A stretch of DNA of 64,000 nucleotides, from NCBI GenBank assembly GCA_963969595.1, contig OZ018416.1, positions 7,704,065 to 7,768,064 of the forward strand, given 5' to 3'. This stretch comes from Neckera pumila. Taxonomy: Eukaryota; Streptophyta; Bryopsida; Hypnales; Neckeraceae. The notes under the pieces are model-generated. The model was not told where the DNA came from and made no database searches. It was given only the letters and a program-made list of their open reading frames with translations. Every line of letters starts with the position of its first letter. Position 1 is the first letter of the stretch. Shown here piece by piece: positions 1 through 12,303 of the stretch. The translations under genes and the position numbers were made by a program.

Positions 1-350
1 AACTCGGTGCAGTAGATGCGCGGTAATGGGGAAGTATTCGTTTTAATGAGATTTTGTACGTTTAATCATTAAGTGCATCATAGAGCACAAGAAGTGCATG
101 ATTCTTGAAGCACTTTTCTTGTGGGAAGTCTAAAACACAGTCATCAATAGTTGTAAGAAGTTTCTAGTCATTTATTTCAAATTTGAATTTGCTAAGGGGT
201 ATATAACGTGGGTTATGCGGTTAATGCCATGTGTACTATTCTTCAACTACGGGCAATATAGTTGTTTGATGAGTTGAACACCACAATATTAACCAAGACC
301 TTCCATAAATTACCTTTTATCTGAGTGCTTGGACTGGCAATATTTTGCAG

Positions 351-3300
351 GTTATCGCATTATATCTTCGATCAAAGAAGCGCAAAGAAGAACTTGTGTC
401 TACAGAAGATACTGAAATATATGCCAATTCTGAGAGCTTGACCAATATTGAAGAAGTTTTGGAAGGAGAAACAGAAGGATCGAACACCAAGACTATGGGT
501 TCTGTCATGGATGGTGTTCGTCGTGATGGTGACAGAGTTGCAATGGCTCGGGCAAGTCGTAGTTTGGAGGAGCATTATGCTCGAACTGCATGTAAGCCAT
601 CCAACTCTCTTGGTGTTTCAGCTACTCAAGGTCTTAAGAGATGGTGCTCTCATTCATCGCCGAAATTGACTTCGTTTTTGTTTATTTGGCTGGTACAGCA
701 GTTGAGGATGAACTTGACTACGTAGGAATTCTGAATAGAGCTCTTCCAGAGGATATACGAGTGCTCGGATGGTGTCCTGTTCCACCAGGATTCAGTGCCA
801 GGTATTGCAGTCTGAACTTGGCTACCATTTTGAGCACTGCAATTATCTTAATATCATACTAATACAATCAAGGCTTGTCATTGTTATAGCCCCTAGGGGC
901 CCAAGGGTTACGGACAAAAGACAAATGTGTGATAAAAATATAAGTTCCGTAACTTTTGTTGAAGTTTGTGTCAAAGGGGACAATGTTAAGCATCAAGAGT
1001 AGAAAATTTCTGTATGGTCAAAATTTTAAAACTAATTATACATTTGCTTCAAATGAATTTTGAAATTTTTAGCTTAAGAAATTCTCCGAGAATACAATTT
1101 CTATCTTAAGCATTTGAAAATTCTATGATTGGTCAAAATTGTAGTTTGGCATAACATTAGTAATGAGAATATCAAAACTTTTTTCAAATAGCAAACTTTC
1201 CAACACAAGGCAAATACTGAACACTTTGCACTCCTCTCCTTATATTTTTTGTTTGACTTGAGCAATCTTAGTTTTGAAAATAAAAATAGAAAGACAACCC
1301 AATCTAGTTTGTGAAAAAAAAAAAAAAATTGAAATTTTTTTCCCTGAAATTGCTGCCCCGAAGTTGGGCCGCGACCATAAAATGGTTGATTGGGCATTTA
1401 GGGTTTAAAAATGTCCAAGTATGATTTCTTTGATCTGTAAATTATTTCAAAATTGGATCTCTATACTAAAATATTGGTACTGGCTTGATTTATCATTAAG
1501 AGCTTAAATTGTATAGATCTGTCTTTGACTGGATGTTCATAAGAGAAGGTTTTATGACCTTATCGACGTCTCAATGTAACATTCACTTTGTACATGGGGG
1601 GTTCCAGATTCAGTTGTTTCAATCGTGAGTACAAATATTTCTTCATCAGCAACGGTCTCAATATTGATGTACGCACGCTAACCTTTATGCTTTGATGAAG
1701 ATGACAGCGTTGTTTCTATTCAGCATTCCTTTTTCATTAATTTCAAATTATTATCATGATCATCATACGATCAACTTGTGCTTATTTTTCTGCTTGGTGT
1801 AGGCAATGAAGGTTGCTTGTAAGAAATTTGAAGGAGACCATGACTTTACAAACTTCTGCAAGATGGACGCTTCCAGTGTGCATAACTACAGACGTACGAT
1901 CTCCAATTTTGACATATTGTCTTGTAACGAAGAGTAAGAATCATCTACTTTGATCTTGCTGTGATCTGGTCGCCACAAACATCTCTGTCAAAGAGACCTT
2001 TTGCATTCAAAATGTATTTCGGAGACTCCACTCTAAATACGCCTGAATATTGACCTCGTCTCAGAATGGTCTCGCTGTTGCTAATATTATGAACTGTCAA
2101 ACTGGACCTTGTGACAAACTGAATCTTAGTTTTCTATATCTCGACTTCTACTGATTGTATTTGGTTCTTCAGGTGGGGCGGAAAATCTGTTTGGATGATA
2201 AAAGTTAAAGGGACTGCGTTTCTGTGGCATCAAGTTCGCTGCATGGCTGCAGTTCTCTTTATGGTCGGCCATGGTCATGAGTCACCAACAGTAAGTGATT
2301 TTCATCAGACGACTAACCGGGAGCACAGTATTGTCAGTTTCGTGCAACTCTTCCAAGAAAACCTTTTTTTATTACGGGGTATTATTCCTGTATTAGTAAT
2401 TTTGGTTTAGGTTGAATAGAGAGGCACTGACATTGTGTGGTGCAGATCATTGAGGAGATGCTAGATGTGAAAAATTATGTGAGAAAGCCACAGTATATCA
2501 TGGCACCTGAAACGCCCCTTCTTCTCTTTCAATGTGGATACCAAGGCCTTTCTTTTCATGTCCATCCTGGTAAGTTAATGCGTGGTTATTACTAAGGTCG
2601 CATCTATATAGCATTATTAAGCAAGTCAAGACTTTCTTTCACAGTAAATTGCGAGATGCAGACTATTCTGTAGTTGTTAAGATTAAGCAAATAGAGACCA
2701 GAAAGCTGCACTGTTCACTTAGGTTGATCATGGTATGTATGATTTTCATCACCAAAGTCCCCCCCCCCCTTGTCCAATTGGCGAAGTTTCAATGTTAAAT
2801 TAATAAGCATTAGATTCTTGTAGTCCTCATACTGTATTAATGGTCGTGCAACGCAAGTGGTCTTAGCTCAGTGATGTTAGTGTCATTGACATTATTTTGA
2901 TATTACATTGGCCACTATTAAGTTAACATTACGTCGACATTTTAATGGAATTTAAAGTAATATTATCATAATATCCGTCTAATATCCCATTATATTAATA
3001 TTAACTTATCATTGCCACATTTTTGTCTTTTCATGTCCATCAATGGCAATGATAAGTTAATATTAATATAAACCAATGGGGGGCCTTTTAGACGTTGCTC
3101 ACGGACCTTATTGTATTTTGCTTGTTCATTCTATGCGAGTGTTGTACATGAGCATAGACTCGTCTTTCAACACTGAGATCTGACTAGCCTTGCGTTCATT
3201 CGCGTCACACAAATGTTGCAGATTCTATGAAACACCTTCGTCTGCACTTGGAGTCTATGTTGCAGATCTCTATTGTGAATTCGTCACTTCTACTGCAGGG

Positions 3301-4011
3301 ATTGCTGGATCTCCCACCGCCAGGTTAGAATCAATATCATTGTGTATTTTTTTCGTGTTTTTTTTTTCCTTCATGTCGAGATGTCACAAACGGTGAGGCC
3401 CACGGGTCGCATGAGAAACCGTTAGAATACTCTTGGCAAGGACTTGGTTTTGCATGATTTGGATTTCTAGACTGACAGTCCTTAAAATTCGAATTATTCT
3501 CCATTCAAAAAAGTACAAAAATTAGGAAAATGGTCCCATGGGGACACATGGGATACTGTAAGAAAGCACTAGGCAAAGAAGGTGACCGTTGAGTATATCA
3601 TGAAAACCAAATTTGATCAAATTTGGTTCTCATGATATACTCAACGGTCACATCGTTTAGTCATAGTGTTTGCGATGCAGATTTGGTTGAGCTTGAACCT
3701 GTCTGCAATTTATGTGATATTACCGGTGCTCTAATACTTGGTACACTTTGTTCTACTCGTGCAGCTGATGATTCCACGAAGACGGGGGACTCACAAAGCA
3801 GGAAAGGTGCACATGCTCTGCTTCGGAATCGTCTTACTCAACGTATGTTACAGCTCTTCGCCAGGTCTTTTCGCCTGAGCTTGTGTCCACGATCCTCTAG
3901 TATGATCAAGATAAGTCTTTTGATTGTTTTCGGTGGTGTGTCTTTACAGCAACATATGAGGAGCGACGAAGGAGGATGCAACGTGCTGATTCATCAGACT
4001 CAACTTCATAG
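351..4011 (+). CDS. PUS3: tRNA pseudouridine synthase, PUS3/DEG1-like (3' part, nine exons)
   Basis: This is the C-terminal part of a TruA-superfamily pseudouridine synthase. The PUS3/DEG1 subfamily is known to modify U38/U39 in the tRNA anticodon arm. I join exons 351-630, 699-801, 1608-1668, 1803-1933, 2173-2290, 2446-2569, 3222-3323, 3765-3806 and 3950-4011 (stop TAG 4009-4011). All introns are GT-AG and every reading phase agrees across the joins. Recognisable blocks are VIALYLRSK in the first exon, LPEDIRVLGWCPVPPGFSAR then FSCFNREYKYFF, KKFEGDHDFTNFCKMDASSV, and the substrate-pocket block GTAFLWHQVRCMAAVLF. The catalytic-Asp exon (GRTDKG-type) should lie just upstream of the window and is not seen in 1-350, which looks intronic. 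The C-terminal tail is basic (YEERRRRMQR). The 42-nt exon 3765-3806 is the least certain. Family call is firm; PUS3 rather than another TruA subgroup rests on the block order. Confidence 0.9.
2991..3070. repeat. 27-bp perfect inverted repeat in a PUS3 intron (MITE-like)
   Basis: Left arm 2991-3017 and right arm 3044-3070 are exact reverse complements around a 26-bp loop. The core is TTAACTTATCATTGCCA against TGGCAATGATAAGTTAA. Pairing resumes outside the arms with short bulges: CCCATT near 2986 pairs with AATGGG near 3074, and GTCTAA near 2977 with TTAGAC near 3087. This suggests an approximately 110-bp foldback insert in the intron 2570-3221. No coding content. Confidence 0.8.
3582..3651. 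repeat. 70-bp near-perfect palindrome in a PUS3 intron
   Basis: Arms 3582-3616 and 3617-3651 are reverse complements with one mismatch and no loop; the centre reads TTTGATCAAA and the ends read GTGACC and GGTCAC. It lies in the intron 3324-3764. A transcript would form a 35-bp helix. Most likely a foldback element or recent inverted duplication. Confidence 0.9.
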
Positions 4012-4543
4012 GTTAGCATTGGTGCCCGTGGTTGTGAGAACACTTTCCTAAGAGTTGAATGAAGAGTTTTGCTTGACAACTTTGATTTTTTCGATACTGT
4101 GACTTCTCTTCCTTGCACGTCCATGATTCTTGTCTGCTAACAATGCTCAGTGCACATTACAAGTTTGCAAATTTTTTATTTACAACGCTAGGGGTGAGGG
4201 TCTTACGCAGTGATACCCTAAACTCTTTTGGAGGAGTAGCACAAAATCTTCCTCGAAAATGCCATGGACGTCTTCTGTCCGTTGAGAACTATACTGAACC
4301 GTACCGAGCTTTGACCGGAGCTACAGGTGTAGTTCAGAGCGGATATACCTACAGTAGAAGGCTAGAACAGGGGTTTCCAACCAGTAGGTGAAAGTCGCCC
4401 TTTGGTGAATATTCTTTTCCACTGTCATTAGAGTGTATTAATATATTATGTCAAACAGCAGTGGACCTTCTAACGTTCGAAATTAGAAATCTCAGCATTT
4501 CTAGTCGTTTTCTTCCCAAGCAAATATCTGAACACAAGGTTCA

Positions 4544-4762
4544 AGTATTTGCAAACATGCAGGAGCACACTTACTTCACTTTCTTCACAAAAAATGACTA
4601 CGTTTGTAGAGGTCTAGAATCTAGACTTGCATTATTTATCTCAAGTGTTCTAAAAGTAGTACTGATTGTCGAAGATATTCACTGAACCTACGTCGTACGT
4701 AACAATATAAAACCACAAATGAAAACGTATCCACAGTGTGCTCCTGCATGTTTGCAAATACT
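4544..4762. repeat. 28-bp perfect inverted repeat, 163-bp loop
   Basis: Arm 4544-4571 (core TTTGCAAACATGCAGGAGC) is the exact reverse complement of 4735-4762. Neither the flanks nor the inner ends extend the pairing. It lies 530 bp downstream of the PUS3 stop codon. It could be a solo pair of terminal inverted repeats or the remnant of an inverted duplication. Confidence 0.85.
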
Positions 4763-6164
4763 GAAAGCATATTCCACATGAAATAAAAATTCATTTTATG
4801 GCGTTTCAGATATTTTCACCCATTTGGATTTACATAATTTACAGTAATGAGAACGATTATGTAAATACATTGGTATGTTTTGTTACACTTTGGAGAAACA
4901 TGGTGATTTCATTACTGAAATCATGGAATTTGTGACTAAATATTCTCCAATCACTTGACAAAGAGAGTTAGTTAATTCTATTCATGTTTGGTAAGAAAGT
5001 GATTACATTGAGACAAATGATTGATAAGAGTTTGCAAACAGTTTCTAGTCCGAAGGCCTTGAATTGTATGTTACGAAGGTACAAGCACCCAAAAGCACCA
5101 CTTCTTTCTGGTTTTGCAATCCACTATGATCAAATTCTAAATTTGTTTGATGGGTGACCCAACATTTGGGCAATATTTTATAAATTTTAAAAGTTGAATG
5201 CATAGGATACCTATACATGCTAATAAATTCCCCTCTATTAGATACAATTGAAGCATGAAATGCTTCAACTTTCACTGGTGGTTCTTAGTAGCATGTAGTG
5301 TTTTTTGATGATAGTAAATAAGCATTCAAGGTCAAAAACAAGGTGGTGCAAAACGAAATAAGGTGGAATTGGGTGTAGCTACCTTATGCCTTACATCCAC
5401 TCAATCAAATTGGTTGGAAACTTGGAATATTGTCATACTAATGTAAAAAACTCTATTTGCGTCATGTGACTATTATTGTCAATTTGTATTTACTAAGTTC
5501 TAGCAAAGCGCATACAAAAAATTGAAATGTACTACTGATATAATATAATAATACAATAGAGTGACTTCTGAATTGTAGAAAAATAGGATTTCCTACCTCA
5601 TGATGATATATTACTAGAAAGTGAGATAAATGTGACTTCTTAGAAGATAATCATATTAAAGTTAAACTACCTAAAAGTGAAACAAGCGGGAGTCCACTTA
5701 ATAAAAAGAGGCCAAGAGGAACAAATACGTGTATTAATTAATACCAAAAGGTGGGATGTTAATTTATACAAAGTAAATTTGAGGCTTACAATCAACTTCA
5801 CAACTGTAGAATGAAGTGATTTATTATTATTGCAATGATTGAATTTGAAAAATAAATGTAATAAATTCACTTTTTTGTTGGATATTATTATTAGTGACAC
5901 TTTATATGGGGGTGACTGTAAGAAACACTTATACTATTTTTTCTCATAGGTCTTGAGTAAGTGAGCTTTTTTGCGATCAATTTTAAATTATAATTCTAAC
6001 AAAATTAAAGCCTAAGATAAAGAATTCATGATTTATTTATTTCTTAAACATTTTTTATATTTTTCAAAAAAATTATTATTTATAAAAAAAAGCTTGATTG
6101 AATGTCTCATTTGCCAATTTTAAGTATTTTAATACAATTTCTAGCCCTACAAAAAGTTGCCCAT
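4763..6164. other. gene-free AT-rich spacer
   Basis: No exon, RNA gene or ordered repeat could be supported here. Short open frames are AT-rich, low in complexity and lack splice-compatible partners. Confidence 0.6.
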
Positions 6165-6165
6165 A

Positions 6166-6434
6166 GAGTGGATTTGGGGGCCTTGAAAGGTTGCGAGTTC
6201 CCGTACATTCCTTGACTGTAGGAACATAATTGCAGTAGCCGGCTAACGTGGCACAACGATTGCTACTCCATTTTTGAAAAAAAAAAAAATGAATATTTTT
6301 TTGCTTGAAATAATATTTGGCAATTTTTTTTTTTTTTTTGAATTTTTTTTTTGATAACCCGTACCGCTGTTTACAAAATCGGGCCAGATTTGAAAATGGG
6401 CCTGAAACGGCCTTCCAAGGCCCCCGAATCCTCT
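6166..6434. repeat. short foldback element, about 270 bp
   Basis: The left end (6166-6190, containing GATTTGGGGGCCTTG) pairs with the right end (6411-6434, CAAGGCCCCCGAATC) with a few mismatches. The interior contains A/T homopolymer runs and no coding sequence. It has the size and form of a MITE-like foldback. Confidence 0.6.
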
Positions 6435-6937
6435 CTAATGTCTTTGAAGATTGAGATATAAAGTCACTTGGCTTCAATAACACATAAATTGTGAGAGAGT
6501 TTTTCAATATAGAAAAATCTTTGTTTTGCTCATATATTCAAAGAATCATTTTTTAAATGAGTGTGGGATTGTAAAATATTATTTTATGAAGATGACGAAC
6601 CTTGCTTTTTGTTCAAAGTAATCTCCAATTTAAAAAACAAACTAACTAAAACATAAAAGTTTACATTTTCTTAAATTTTCATTTATTTATTATTGTGCAT
6701 AAAATCTAGAGAGGTTTCTTTAAACTATTCTTAGAAATATATTATTTTTAATCTTCAGCTTATTATACATGCTTTATTTAATTTTTAAATGCTATTTTTT
6801 CAATGGCTCACAAGTCATAATGCTCTATGAATACACCCAAAAATGCAGCAAAATCAGCTAGTGATTCTTGCAATTGTCTATAGGTGGCACTGTCTTGTGC
6901 TTTGGATAGAAACCTTGAGACAGTAAAAAAACATGTT

Positions 6938-7619
6938 TTAACTCCTAAATCCCCAAGGCATTTTCTGCCGCTCTGAAACCACTAAAAACTATCATTTCAG
7001 CCGTAATCACTTCCAAATCCAATTTTTTTTTTTTTAGAATGTAACCGTAGGGTCTTGTACTTCACTTGTCTTAGATCATGTGGTAAAAATTTCATGAAGT
7101 TTGACCGCACAAATTGGAAGATATTAGCATTTGAAGTTGGAAAAAGAATTTTTTTTGAACTGTGGCCTGCAATTTCAGATGACTTTGACGGCCATTTGTG
7201 GATTTTTTTTGCACTACACACCATAAAGTTAATATTTTTTATGTTGAACGTTTGAGTTGATAGTTGGGGAATTTTTTTTCAAAATGTCAAAACTTAACTT
7301 TCACATATAAAAAAATTGTTAAGTAGAAGTAGGTCCAAAATTGAACTAACACTAAATTGTTAATAGCTCTTAGGTGGAATTAAAACACCTTACTCCCAAC
7401 GGTGGGATTGTTCTTGCAAACAAACTGAACCTTTCCCAAAAAAATTTGAAAAAATTTGAAAACTGCATTCAAAAATGAATTCTATAAGTTTTTTTTTTGA
7501 AGATGCTTAGATTGTCCAAAAAACAAGATTGTCTATAACTTTCTCAACCTGAGTCCAAATAGAAAGAATCAAAGCTTCAAATGTAGACAAAAATATGATC
7601 TTTGAGAATAAATTCAGAA

Positions 7620-7650
<31 letters not shown>

Positions 7651-7856
7651 CTGCCAGGCAAATTGTTTTTTTGACTTTGGGTGGCATAACTTTTGCTCTC
7701 AAGCATCATTTGAAAAAATTAATTTATTTTTAGAAAGCTAATGTAATTTCCTATCTTCAAAAAAAAATTCAAAAAGTCAAGTCAAAATTTCAGGTCACAC
7801 AAGCTTGCCCAAAATCCCAAGTATCCCCTGAAGAGACTTTGGGGATTTAGGGGTTA
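6938..7856. mobile_element. divergent copy of the TTAA-flanked short DNA element
   Basis: It begins TTAACTCCTAAATCCCC and ends GGGGATTTAGGGGTTAA, giving terminal inverted repeats of about 17 bp with TTAA at both edges. The interior shares the family block AACCGTAGGGTCTTGTA (near 7045) and a block ending in 'gatattagcatttga' with the copies at 20870, 39988 and 55546. No ORF longer than about 75 codons, so it would be non-autonomous. Size (919 bp) agrees with the other copies. Confidence 0.7.
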
Positions 7857-9194
7857 AGTGAGTTTGTCTTCATTGTCAATTTAGGTCTCGTGAATTCCTT
7901 CTAATGCATTACTTTGATTGATGTTTAAATATTATAAATTTTTATTCTTGATGAATATTTTTACCAACTATGTTTATAGAGGTCCTCTTCTTAGTATTGA
8001 TGCCTATGCTCTTGGTAAAAATGCTTATCAAGAGTACTTAAAACTTAATTACAGCAATTTCAAATCAGTTAGTGTAGAATTATTAAATTTCATTCTTAAT
8101 ATATTTTAAGTAAATTTTACTATCCATAGTCAATTGTATAGAGTGCTTTAGTAATAGTTGATTTCGATGACCTTGTTTGGATATTAGTTACTTATTTACA
8201 CATGATATTTTTTATTTTCAATGTAATTAATTGCTCTAGCTCTATTAAAGTAGATTGATAACTCATTTTTTTTACCCTCAATGCCAATGTATAATTTGAA
8301 ATGAGCCTTGCTTCTATAAGGCTTGCAAACTAGATTAGAATTTCATTAGAGCATTTGCAATGTAAACTTAGGAAATAATCCTTGTAGCACCAAATAGTGG
8401 GGCATTCTACAAGGCTTCCACAATGCCAAATTTTTCTTTGGACATATTGATCCAATACAAAGCTGACTGCAATCCAAACGTCAAATGGACTTTATGGCAT
8501 TATAAAAAGGAGGGCAAGAAAAGATTCTACCTTGACAAAAGACCTTTCATGCAAACAAGGAAAGGTTGAATCTATTGGCACACATAACAATGTGGAAAAA
8601 GATATGACAATAATTAATTTTTGTATTGTAAACCAAGTCATGAGCCCTTCATATTTTGACAAATTGCCGAGCTGCAAAGGATAATGGGCTAGGAAATAAA
8701 GGGAGATCAATGCTAATTGCATTGAGAAGTGTTTTTTGAGTTGACCTTTATTGTGTTGTTATTGTTTTAGAACCTAGGAGCATTGTAGGTGCTTTTAGAC
8801 CTATATGAACATTTGCTAAACAATATAATTTATGACTCTTATGTGGGTGGTTGATTGATCATGTAATGATTCTCATATGATCCATTTGAAAATTAATTTG
8901 ATACAAATAATCCCAATTTGGATTCATATAGTTTAAGGATATTATTTGTACCCGACATTCAAGGCCAATTGTTCTTGTCAAATAATTAATTAAAGTTGAC
9001 AAATGTAACTTAGTAGATTCTCAAAAATAAAAGAATCCTTTTTTTCCTTATAAAATAAAAATAATATCTCCATTTAGTTCATTGGAATCTATTTTTATTT
9101 TTCATTTTGGCCATGACTACTAGATATGATATCAGTATGATTAGTTGCAAAATTTCTAATTCTTATTAAATTAAATTTCAATAAGCCAAAAATT

Positions 9195-9198
<4 letters not shown>
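7857..9198. other. gene-free AT-rich spacer
   Basis: No supported gene, hairpin or ordered repeat. The small frames at 7918-8109 and 8492-8722 have no recognisable motif. Confidence 0.55.

Positions 9199-9272
<74 letters not shown>
9199..9272. repeat. (TA)n microsatellite
   Basis: About 37 uninterrupted TA dinucleotides. Reading frames through it give only alternating Tyr-Ile and are artefacts. Confidence 0.98.
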
Positions 9273-9277
<5 letters not shown>

Positions 9278-10394
9278 TGACAAAGGTCTAATATTAGGCT
9301 ACCAACTAAGACAAGTATAGATTTTGGTTTCAAACCGTGTGGTCTAATCTTTCCAGAATAGAGGAATATTGTCAATTTAACAAAATTGATGTTTACTACT
9401 CTTATTTGGTACATTTAAGTTTATACCATGTGGTCTAAAATCTATATCAATTGTGGATGATTGTAAAAAACATTTGTTCTATTTTTTGTCCCCTTGCCCT
9501 TGGATGAGGGGCTTTCTGCTCATAAGTTTTGCATCATTTGTCCATTTGGTGTGAAATTTGGAAGGAAGGTACATATGGTAGCTGCACACATTGAGTAATT
9601 TTTTAAATTTTCTTAAAATTCGTGTACTATTTTTGAATTGCCCCTAATTGGATGTCTACCACTCTACCTCGGCCATTTTGGAAGGTTTTAGTTCTATTTT
9701 TGACCAAAAAGTTCAAATTTGAAGCCACAAATTGGACATGTTGGAGGTCTACTAACATTACAAGGACTGACGATGATTTTTTATGAAAATAGCAACATGT
9801 CAGTTGCCCACATGGGGTCAAAGTGACCTTTCTTTGAGTGAAGGTTACGAAGAGGGAAAAAATTTCCTACATGATTTTTTTGGTGCAATGTGAGTGCAAT
9901 CTGCTCTAGCAAAATCTGTTTTTTTATTTTTATTCTTTGAATTTTTTTAATTATTAAAAATGAAAAGGTTCTTAAGCTGCTTTTTTGCTATTTTCTACTC
10001 CCAGTGGCTTGTGTAGTACTTCACAGCAGGCTTTAGTGTTGCATAGTACTGAATCAACAGTTTAGATTTGCAGACGCCCTAAAACAACGGTTTAGATCTT
10101 CAAAGATGTTGCCAAAATATAGTACTGCCAGTCCTATGGCCAAAAACTGCATTTTTGAGCCAAAAACGTGAAGCATTTCTTGCAATCACTTATGTAGACT
10201 TTAGAACTAAAAAAGGAAATGAATACAAAAACAACGTATAGAATACCACCACAAACTTTAATAAAATTTTTGATGAATCTTTTTCATCTTTCATTCATCC
10301 ATACATTAAGTTAGCATGGATTTTTACGTGTATTTCGATACCTAATTTGTTTGTTTTGTTACGTTGAGATCTCCCAAATCGTATGTCCCTTGAC

Positions 10395-10705
10395 TGAGTG
10401 CTTGGTACCGTCAAAACACCCTCAATGAGGAGGGGTGCATGGGCTTGGATTTGTGGCATTTGAACCTACGGTATAGAAGTTATTGAATTTCAAAGTATTT
10501 ATGGATCAAAAAATTAGAAAATTACTTTCACTTTGATTTTGGTCACATTCTTGGTACTGTTGGAAAGCTCTTAACAAGGAGGAGTGGATGGTCTTTGTTT
10601 TGTAGCGTTTGGAATGACGGTATGAAAGTTATTGAATTTAGAAGTTTTTATATCAATAAACAAATAAACAAATGAATTTTCCTTCCGTTTTGGCTGTGGC
10701 AACGG
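10395..10705. repeat. diverged tandem duplication, unit about 152 bp
   Basis: Two neighbouring segments (about 10400-10550 and 10552-10705) share an ordered series of words: TTGGTACYGT, AGGAGKRGTG, TTTGTRGCRTTTG, ACGGTAT, AAGTTATTGAATTT, and a final block resembling TTTTGGTCACA/TTTTGGCTGTG. No coding function is visible. The rest of 9273-11628 holds nothing else that I can support. Confidence 0.5.
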
Positions 10706-11628
10706 CCCAGGGCCCCTTTTGCATGTTATGACCAGAAATGGCCTACATTGGCCTGTATTCTTCAATTTCGGAGGCGTGTTGCATGTTTCCTGAAAATACA
10801 TGCAACCACAAAAGTGGGGGCAAAGTCACGGAGAATATTTAGTGATTTTTAAAAAATTAAAATTTGGAAAGGATGCACATTCCCTGCCTACGAGAATGGT
10901 TGTTTATGTGTATTCTAAGGCATACGTAGCTGCTTAGGGAAATCTAGTGGAGGTATGCAGAGTTTCCTGTGTATTAGATACGGTCAAACACGCAACATGC
11001 TAAGCGGGTCAATAGCAGTTGGGTACATCCAGAGAGAGGACGTCCCTTTGGATTCTGTGAGGTGTGCTTGTTGATGAGGAGCTTGAGCATTTGTTAGGAA
11101 ACTTTGTCCACTTCTGATAGTTCGACGTTGCACCAAGGCTGAAGCTTCCAGCATTTGCAGGAAGACTCAAATCCACAATGATCCACAAAAGATGCAAATA
11201 CCACATTGGATGAAATCGGTATTACTATTCTACTCAGCTGATTTGAGTTCTTCGCACATCTGTGGAGCAAAATCAAAAGATCTATCTGTGGATAGGTTGG
11301 TGTGCAAGCTGTCCTCCTGGCTCCTGCAGTTGATTTCAAAAATGCAGCAAGAAAAGGTCAAGTAATGAAATTTTGATCTAAACAGAGCTCTCTAATTTGG
11401 AACCCAGAAACTATAGATGCCGAAAAACATCTCATATGTCCAATTTGGATAATTTTTGCAAAAGTTATTGCCCTCCAAAGTTTGCAGTCAGTCAACCCTG
11501 ATTCCGTCTGATTCGTCCAATTCTGTCTGATATGACAACGTTACATCCAACCCAAGTGGTTTCATATTTTTTGGAGCTTTGTGAAATTAGTTATGAATTT
11601 TTCAAGTTCAAATTTTTGACGTTTCAGA

Positions 11629-11728
11629 GGGCTCTATAATCGCTCACCTCCTCAAATGTTCACTTGTACATTGCAAAAAGCAACATGTACAAGCAGTGAA
11701 CATTGAGGAGGTGGGCGATTTTAGAGCC
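11629..11728 (+). ncRNA. candidate pre-miRNA-like stem-loop
   Basis: The left arm 11629-11671 (starts GGGCTCTATAATCGCTCACC) folds on the right arm 11684-11728 (ends GGGCGATTTTAGAGCCT). There is a 12-nt loop, one 3-nt bulge, one 1-nt bulge, one T-T mismatch and two G-U wobbles. Such an imperfect stem of more than 40 bp with a short loop is the shape of a plant miRNA precursor. It is also compatible with a small foldback transposon. I do not recognise a known mature miRNA, and no promoter is evident. Confidence 0.4.
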
Positions 11729-11954
11729 TGAGCGGTTTAACAACCCGGCCTCCAGCTAACGTCTCATCAATACTAGCGCGCCTGATGATTCCGAATTCCT
11801 TGTCCAGTGTTGTTTGATAATATGGTGATTTCACTTAGGATTTGTCTCCTACCAAAATTGCATGCTCCCCAATGTCCCATGGCACACATACAGATACTCA
11901 CAGAGGGCTTGATTGGCATAATTTCATTTTTCACAAAATTGGTGGAGAGGCATA

Positions 11955-12303
11955 ATGGGCAATTTCATTAAAATGGCGATATGTTTTTTAAATGTTGTGA
12001 AAACAATTCAGAATGGCTATTCTAAATCTAAACCTGTCCTAAATGGTTCAGAACGGCCGTTCTAAAATCTATACCTATTTGTCCTAGATGATGAAAATGG
12101 TACACCGTCCACAGGAAGAACTAGAGGCCGATATTGGGGGGTATTTTTTTCAGTGTAACTTCACCCCCAAAATCTTACTTAAAACAGAAATTTTAGGAGG
12201 GTGCAATTACACGTTGAAAAAAATACCCTCGACTAGTGACCTCTCGTTCTTCCTGTGGTCAAAGTGGCACTTGGTAAACTGCCATTTTAATGAAATTGCC
12301 CAT
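11955..12303. mobile_element. 349-bp foldback MITE
   Basis: Perfect 23-bp terminal inverted repeats (11955-11977 and 12281-12303, core GGGCAATTTCATTAAAATGG). Inner segments also pair: CCACAGGAAGAAC near 12109 with GTTCTTCCTGTGG near 12247, a GGGGGTATTTTTTTC block with its complement, and CACCCCCAAAATCT against ATTTTAGGAGGGTG. The whole insert can fold on itself. No clear target-site duplication was found. Confidence 0.8.

Noticed and set aside
345..725. Uninterrupted frame continuing past the 351-630 exon
   Set aside because: The conserved PUS3 order requires splicing at 630 to 699; the extra residues are intron translation.
9095..9414. Minus-strand frames rich in alternating Tyr-Ile
   Set aside because: They are translations of the (TA)n microsatellite and have no independent coding signal.
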